DNA of 9,581 nt from Desulfobulbaceae bacterium (GTDB lineage Bacteria > Desulfobacterota > Desulfobulbia > Desulfobulbales > SURF-16), in contig JANTFJ010000073.1 in NCBI GenBank assembly GCA_024763495.1, positions 1-9,581 on the forward strand, read 5' to 3'. Every line of letters starts with the position of its first letter. Positions within the stretch are counted from its first letter, which is position 1. The notes under the pieces were generated by a model. It ran no database searches. It was not told the origin of the DNA and worked only from the letters and a program-made list of their open reading frames with translations. Of the stretch, positions 7,593 to 9,581 are shown in pieces. The translations under genes were made by a program, and so were the position numbers.

Positions 7593-8493
7593 ACAACTGC
7601 TCAAGGCTGTTGCTGACCTTGAACAGATTCCTCAGGGTGCCTACAATATAAGAAAAAATGGTCAGCTTGAGTCAAGAAAAGTAACTGCTAATATTAATAT
7701 TGTTGCTAATGCCAGGAAGTCAGGAATTGATATTACTGTCGCCCCGGGTACTGTAAATGAGTCCATCCATATTCCGGTTATCCTGAATAAGGCAAACCTG
7801 CTTGATATAGTAGAAAATCGTTTTTTTATAGGTGAAAATTCTGATGTTACAATTGTCGCGGGGTGTGGTATCCATTGCGGGTCAGATAAGCCTGAGGGCC
7901 ATGCCGGTATTCACGAATTTTATCTGGAGAAAGGTTCCAGAATACGTTATGTGGAAAAACATTACGCTGCCGGCCCTGGTTCCGGCAAAAGAACATTAAA
8001 TCCGGTTACAAAAGTTTATCTTGCCGAGAACGCCCACGTTGAAATGGATCTGGTGCAGATTGGCGGCGTAGACAAGGCTGAACGGAAGAATGAGGCTGAA
8101 CTCGGCCCAGGCAGCAGCATGCTGATAACTGAAAAGGTCATGACGGATGGTAAGCAGCGAGCTGTTTCCAATAACAAAATTATCCTGCGAGGCAAAGGCA
8201 GCCGAGCAGAACTGATCTCACGATCAGTAATCAAGGGCAGCTCTAAGCAGGATTTTTTCGGTTCCATTGATGCCTATGCCCAAAGTTATGGCCATCTTGA
8301 ATGTGACGCTATTATTATGGACAAAGGCACTAACGAGACCGTACCAGCCCTGCGCAGCTTTCATCCTGACGCTGAATTGACCCATGAAGCCGCAATCGGC
8401 AAAATTGCTAATGCCCAGCTCATGAAATTGATGAGCCTGGGACTGGAATATGATGAGGCCGTGAGTCGAATTATTCAGGGATTTCTGCAATGA
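7573..8493 (+). CDS. sufB: SufB/SufD-family Fe-S scaffold protein, short form
   Basis: Beta-helix scaffold protein that partners SufC in building Fe-S clusters. At 306 residues it is much shorter than SufB of the six-gene suf operon (about 480-500) and matches the short form found with SufC alone in many anaerobes and archaea, described as a minimal SUF or SMS (SmsCB) system. The core repeats include DVTIVAGCGIHCG (91-103, with C98 and C102), a central region rich in alternating hydrophobic strands, and the family C-terminal signature HPDAELTHEAAIGKI (264-278), whose HEA lies where SufB carries a conserved His-Glu. C244 lies in GHLECDAIIMDKG. No SufD, SufS or SufU gene accompanies it here; the downstream DNA is repeats. 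If it acts as a homodimer with two SufC, as inferred for the short form, no SufD is needed. Confidence 0.9.
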   Translation: MLDAIDKQLLKAVADLEQIPQGAYNIRKNGQLESRKVTANINIVANARKSGIDITVAPGTVNESIHIPVILNKANLLDIVENRFFIGENSDVTIVAGCGIHCGSDKPEGHAGIHEFYLEKGSRIRYVEKHYAAGPGSGKRTLNPVTKVYLAENAHVEMDLVQIGGVDKAERKNEAELGPGSSMLITEKVMTDGKQRAVSNNKIILRGKGSRAELISRSVIKGSSKQDFFGSIDAYAQSYGHLECDAIIMDKGTNETVPALRSFHPDAELTHEAAIGKIANAQLMKLMSLGLEYDEAVSRIIQGFLQ

Positions 8494-8568
8494 TGAGTTG
8501 AAAATTAATTGTAACTATTCAGCTGCACTTCATCTTTGTCTATTCGGAGTCTCGTTCCTCGCTTACCT

Positions 8569-8596
8569 GGGCCTGCTTAGTATGCGGCGCAGGCCC
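8569..8596 (+). repeat. GC-rich hairpin within the composite repeat
   Basis: GGGCCTGC (8569-8576) and GCAGGCCC (8589-8596) form a perfect eight-base-pair stem with a 12-base loop, 76 bases after the sufB stop. The loop begins TTAGTATGCG, a word also present at 39-48. No T-run follows, so termination would have to be Rho-dependent or absent. Confidence 0.65.
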
Positions 8597-8698
8597 AACT
8601 GAACTAATCGAAGGCACTGGAGAACGCTTACATACTGGAGTTATAAGTAAAGAAGTAGCCGCCGGTGAACGGTTACGCGAAATTAAGATGCTTACCCA

Positions 8699-8734
8699 GT
8701 GAGTAGTTACTAATAAATTTTAGTAACTACTCAC
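8699..8734. repeat. Perfect 15-bp inverted repeat made of two motif copies
   Basis: GTGAGTAGTTACTAA (8699-8713) pairs without mismatch with 8720-8734 around a six-base loop, TAAATT. Each arm starts with GTGAGTAGTTAC, one base different from GTGAGCAGTTAC at 8825-8836, so the hairpin is two head-to-head copies of the dispersed motif. It has no T-tail. It could be a protein-binding palindrome, an RNA hairpin or a recombination end. Confidence 0.75.
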
Positions 8735-8896
8735 ACCTTAAAACTCATAACCGTGAAAAACACCGAACTGTAACTGGTTACAGGATGACGGAAAGAGGTA
8801 AGCGCAGACTCCGTTCGGTACTCTGTGAGCAGTTACAGATTTTATAAGATACTCAATCGGTAATGTGGTAACTGATAAAATACAGGAGGAAAATTA

Positions 8897-9217
8897 ATGA
8901 CTACTGACTTTGATCCTATTATCGGTAACTGGTACTGTCATATGGATAAGGGGCAACGCTTTCGGGTTGTAACAATTGATGATAAAAATGAGACAGTTGG
9001 AGTGCAGGATTTTGATGGAAGCCTGGATGAATATGAGATTGAGACCTGGTATCAGCTGAATATTGAACCCTGTGAGGCCCCGGAAAACTGGTCAGGGCCA
9101 TTGGATGTCAGCAACGTGGAGGACTTAGGCACGGATATTACCGACACCAGGGCAGCGGACTGGAATGAGCCTCTGGATGTTTTTGCGCCTCATTCTGATA
9201 TTTTAAAAGAAGAGTAG
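8897..9217 (+). CDS. Small acidic DUF6763-like protein
   Basis: A 106-residue acidic protein of unknown function that resembles the DUF6763 family. The recognisable part is IIGNWY (8-13), a hydrophobic strand RFRVVTIDD (21-29), VQDFDGSLDEYEIETWY (36-52) and a W-x-x-PLDV motif that occurs twice, at 65-71 (WSGPLDV) and 89-95 (WNEPLDV). The pattern of short strands with acidic turns suggests a small beta-barrel-like fold, but that is a guess. There is no signal peptide or membrane segment; C14 and C59 are the only cysteines. AGGAGG (8884-8889) lies seven bases before the ATG, a strong start. The gene stands alone between two copies of the dispersed repeat, so its neighbours say nothing about its role. 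Confidence 0.8.
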   Translation: MTTDFDPIIGNWYCHMDKGQRFRVVTIDDKNETVGVQDFDGSLDEYEIETWYQLNIEPCEAPENWSGPLDVSNVEDLGTDITDTRAADWNEPLDVFAPHSDILKEE

Positions 9218-9223
9218 TTTTGG

Positions 9224-9310
9224 CTAACTGTTCAGCGGCACCTCATCGGCACCGGATCCGGAGTCTCGCAAGCGCGCTTATCTGTCCGCGATCAGTCCGG
9301 TTTACGTATA
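9224..9310 (+). repeat. Dispersed repeat copy downstream of the DUF6763-like gene
   Basis: CTAACTGTTCAG (9224-9235) starts seven bases after the stop codon. The first 24 bases match 8511-8534 at 20 positions; CGGAGTCTCG (9259-9268) then matches 8545-8554 exactly, and CGCTTATCT (9275-9283) matches the third word with one change. The next bases, GTCCGCGATCAGTC (9284-9297), resemble GCACGCGATAAGTC at 11-24, so this copy and the one at the window start share a longer unit. It has the same orientation and position relative to a stop codon as the copy after sufB. I see no gene from 9218 to the window end. Confidence 0.7.
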
Positions 9311-9362
9311 ACTAACCCACAAAAGTGGAAGTAGACTTAGAATTTTTAGGACTCTTTTCAGT

Positions 9363-9468
9363 ACCCCCTTGAGGGGTGTAAGTGCCTTGGGGTAACTCGC
9401 TGTAAAAAGTTCAAAATTACGTCTTCAGTTTCTTGTTTTTTGTTACAGCTTCTCAGCAGTAAGGCACT
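9363..9468. other. Cluster of nested inverted repeats, possible structured RNA
   Basis: ACCCC (9363-9367) and GGGGT (9373-9377) make a small hairpin. AGTGCCTT (9381-9388) pairs perfectly with AAGGCACT (9461-9468), and inside that GCTGTAA (9399-9405) pairs perfectly with TTACAGC (9443-9449). The nesting is what a long folded RNA or an extended palindromic repeat would show. I recognise no known RNA family, and the AT-rich centre could produce some of this by chance. Confidence 0.35.
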
Positions 9469-9471
9469 AAG

Positions 9472-9499
9472 CTTTTTCCAAGACTCAGCTTGGAAAAAG
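9472..9499. repeat. Perfect 11-bp hairpin
   Basis: CTTTTTCCAAG (9472-9482) and CTTGGAAAAAG (9489-9499) form a perfect stem with the six-base loop ACTCAG. It lies 254 bases after the last stop codon and is not followed by a T-run on either strand outside the stem, so it is not a clear intrinsic terminator. It may be an operator-like palindrome for a gene beyond the window or part of the repeat cluster. Confidence 0.55.
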
Positions 9500-9550
9500 A
9501 GGCCTCTGGCAGTAAATTGCCGCATCGTAAATTCAAGAAAAATTCAGTCC

Positions 9551-9577
9551 CTGTAGGAGCTCAGCCCCCTGAGCGAT
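9551..9577 (+). repeat. REP-like palindromic element
   Basis: CTGTAGGAG leads into GCTCAG (9559-9564), a CCCC loop and CTGAGC (9569-9574), followed by GATAA. This follows the plan of bacterial REP sequences, where a GTAG tetranucleotide sits just 5' of a short palindrome and the element ends GCGATAA or similar; such REPs are often moved by a RAYT transposase (IS200-like tyrosine transposase). Only one copy is visible, at the window edge, so the assignment rests on form alone. Confidence 0.5.
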
Positions 9578-9581
9578 AAAA

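Larger units (their letters stand above)
8511..8836. repeat. MITE-like composite repeat with inverted ends
   Basis: Most of the 403-base gap between sufB and the next gene. The left end carries GTAACTATTCAG (8511-8522), CGGAGTCTC (8545-8553) and CGCTTACCT (8560-8568) in that order. The right end carries the same three words inverted: AGGTAAGCG (from about 8797), AGACTCCG (ending at 8813) and GTGAGCAGTTAC (8825-8836). The two 12-mers agree at 9 of 12 positions after reversal. Inside are GTGAACGGTTAC (8665-8676), two motif copies forming a hairpin (8699-8734), a near-palindrome CTGTAACTGGTTACAG (8768-8783) and CACCGAACTGTAACT (8761-8775), which exactly mirrors 134-148. No open reading frame is worth calling. 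It resembles a non-autonomous mobile element, but no transposase or target duplication is seen. Confidence 0.65.

Noticed and set aside
8569..8734. Intrinsic terminators after sufB
   Set aside because: Both hairpins are strong but neither is followed by a run of T, so they are listed as repeats and not as terminators.
8511..9283. CRISPR array, because of the repeated words
   Set aside because: The copies are unevenly spaced, occur on both strands, diverge in sequence and enclose a gene; there are no spacers of constant length and no cas genes.
8511..9310. Integron-type attC sites around the small gene, because a repeat follows each stop codon
   Set aside because: I cannot fit the paired core sites expected of attC, the repeats also occur upstream of genes and within an operon-like row, and no integrase is visible.
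9340..9581. tRNA, tmRNA or a known riboswitch in the right-hand gap
   Set aside because: No cloverleaf, CCA end, tmRNA ends or riboswitch core that I recognise; only simple inverted repeats are seen.

Overview
The window looks like bacterial chromosome, most likely from a Desulfobacterota (deltaproteobacterial) lineage such as the Desulfobulbales. That placement is an inference from gene content and from resemblance to families I know; no marker here fixes the taxon. All seven real genes lie on the + strand. I see no tRNA, rRNA, CRISPR array, transposase or phage gene.

Layout. Positions 1-196 are a gene-free block of dispersed repeat sequence. Positions 248-3889 encode a two-component pair: a four-TM NtrY-type histidine kinase and an NtrX/NtrC-type sigma-54 activator with REC, AAA+ and Fis-type HTH domains. 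Positions 3972-5726 encode an unusual ClpX-like AAA+ unfoldase. It lacks the zinc-binding N-domain, has a rewritten substrate loop and carries an added C-terminal domain of about 170 residues. HemB (porphobilinogen synthase) follows after 26 bases, and then the overlapping pair sufC-sufB, a minimal Fe-S scaffold set without SufD, SufS or SufU in the window. A 403-base gap of repeats precedes a small DUF6763-like acidic protein (8897-9217). The last 364 bases hold another repeat copy, a set of inverted repeats and a REP-like hairpin.

How the genes may work together. NtrY and NtrX form a signal-transduction pair. The ClpX-like ATPase and hemB sit close behind in the same direction and could be partly co-transcribed with them. 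HemB (tetrapyrrole synthesis) and SufCB (Fe-S assembly) both supply metal cofactors, so the neighbourhood has a cofactor and redox flavour. This is context, not proof of a shared pathway.

The most distinctive signal is in the non-coding DNA. A short motif, CTGAAYAGTTAC or close variants, occurs at least nine times, on both strands, and every copy I found lies in a gap between genes (one overlaps a stop codon). In the larger gaps it is combined with two further words, CGGAGTCTC and CGCTTACCT, in a fixed order. The 8511-8836 block carries these words at both ends in inverted orientation, like a non-autonomous mobile element (MITE-like). The other strong candidate for something undescribed is the ClpX-like unfoldase.
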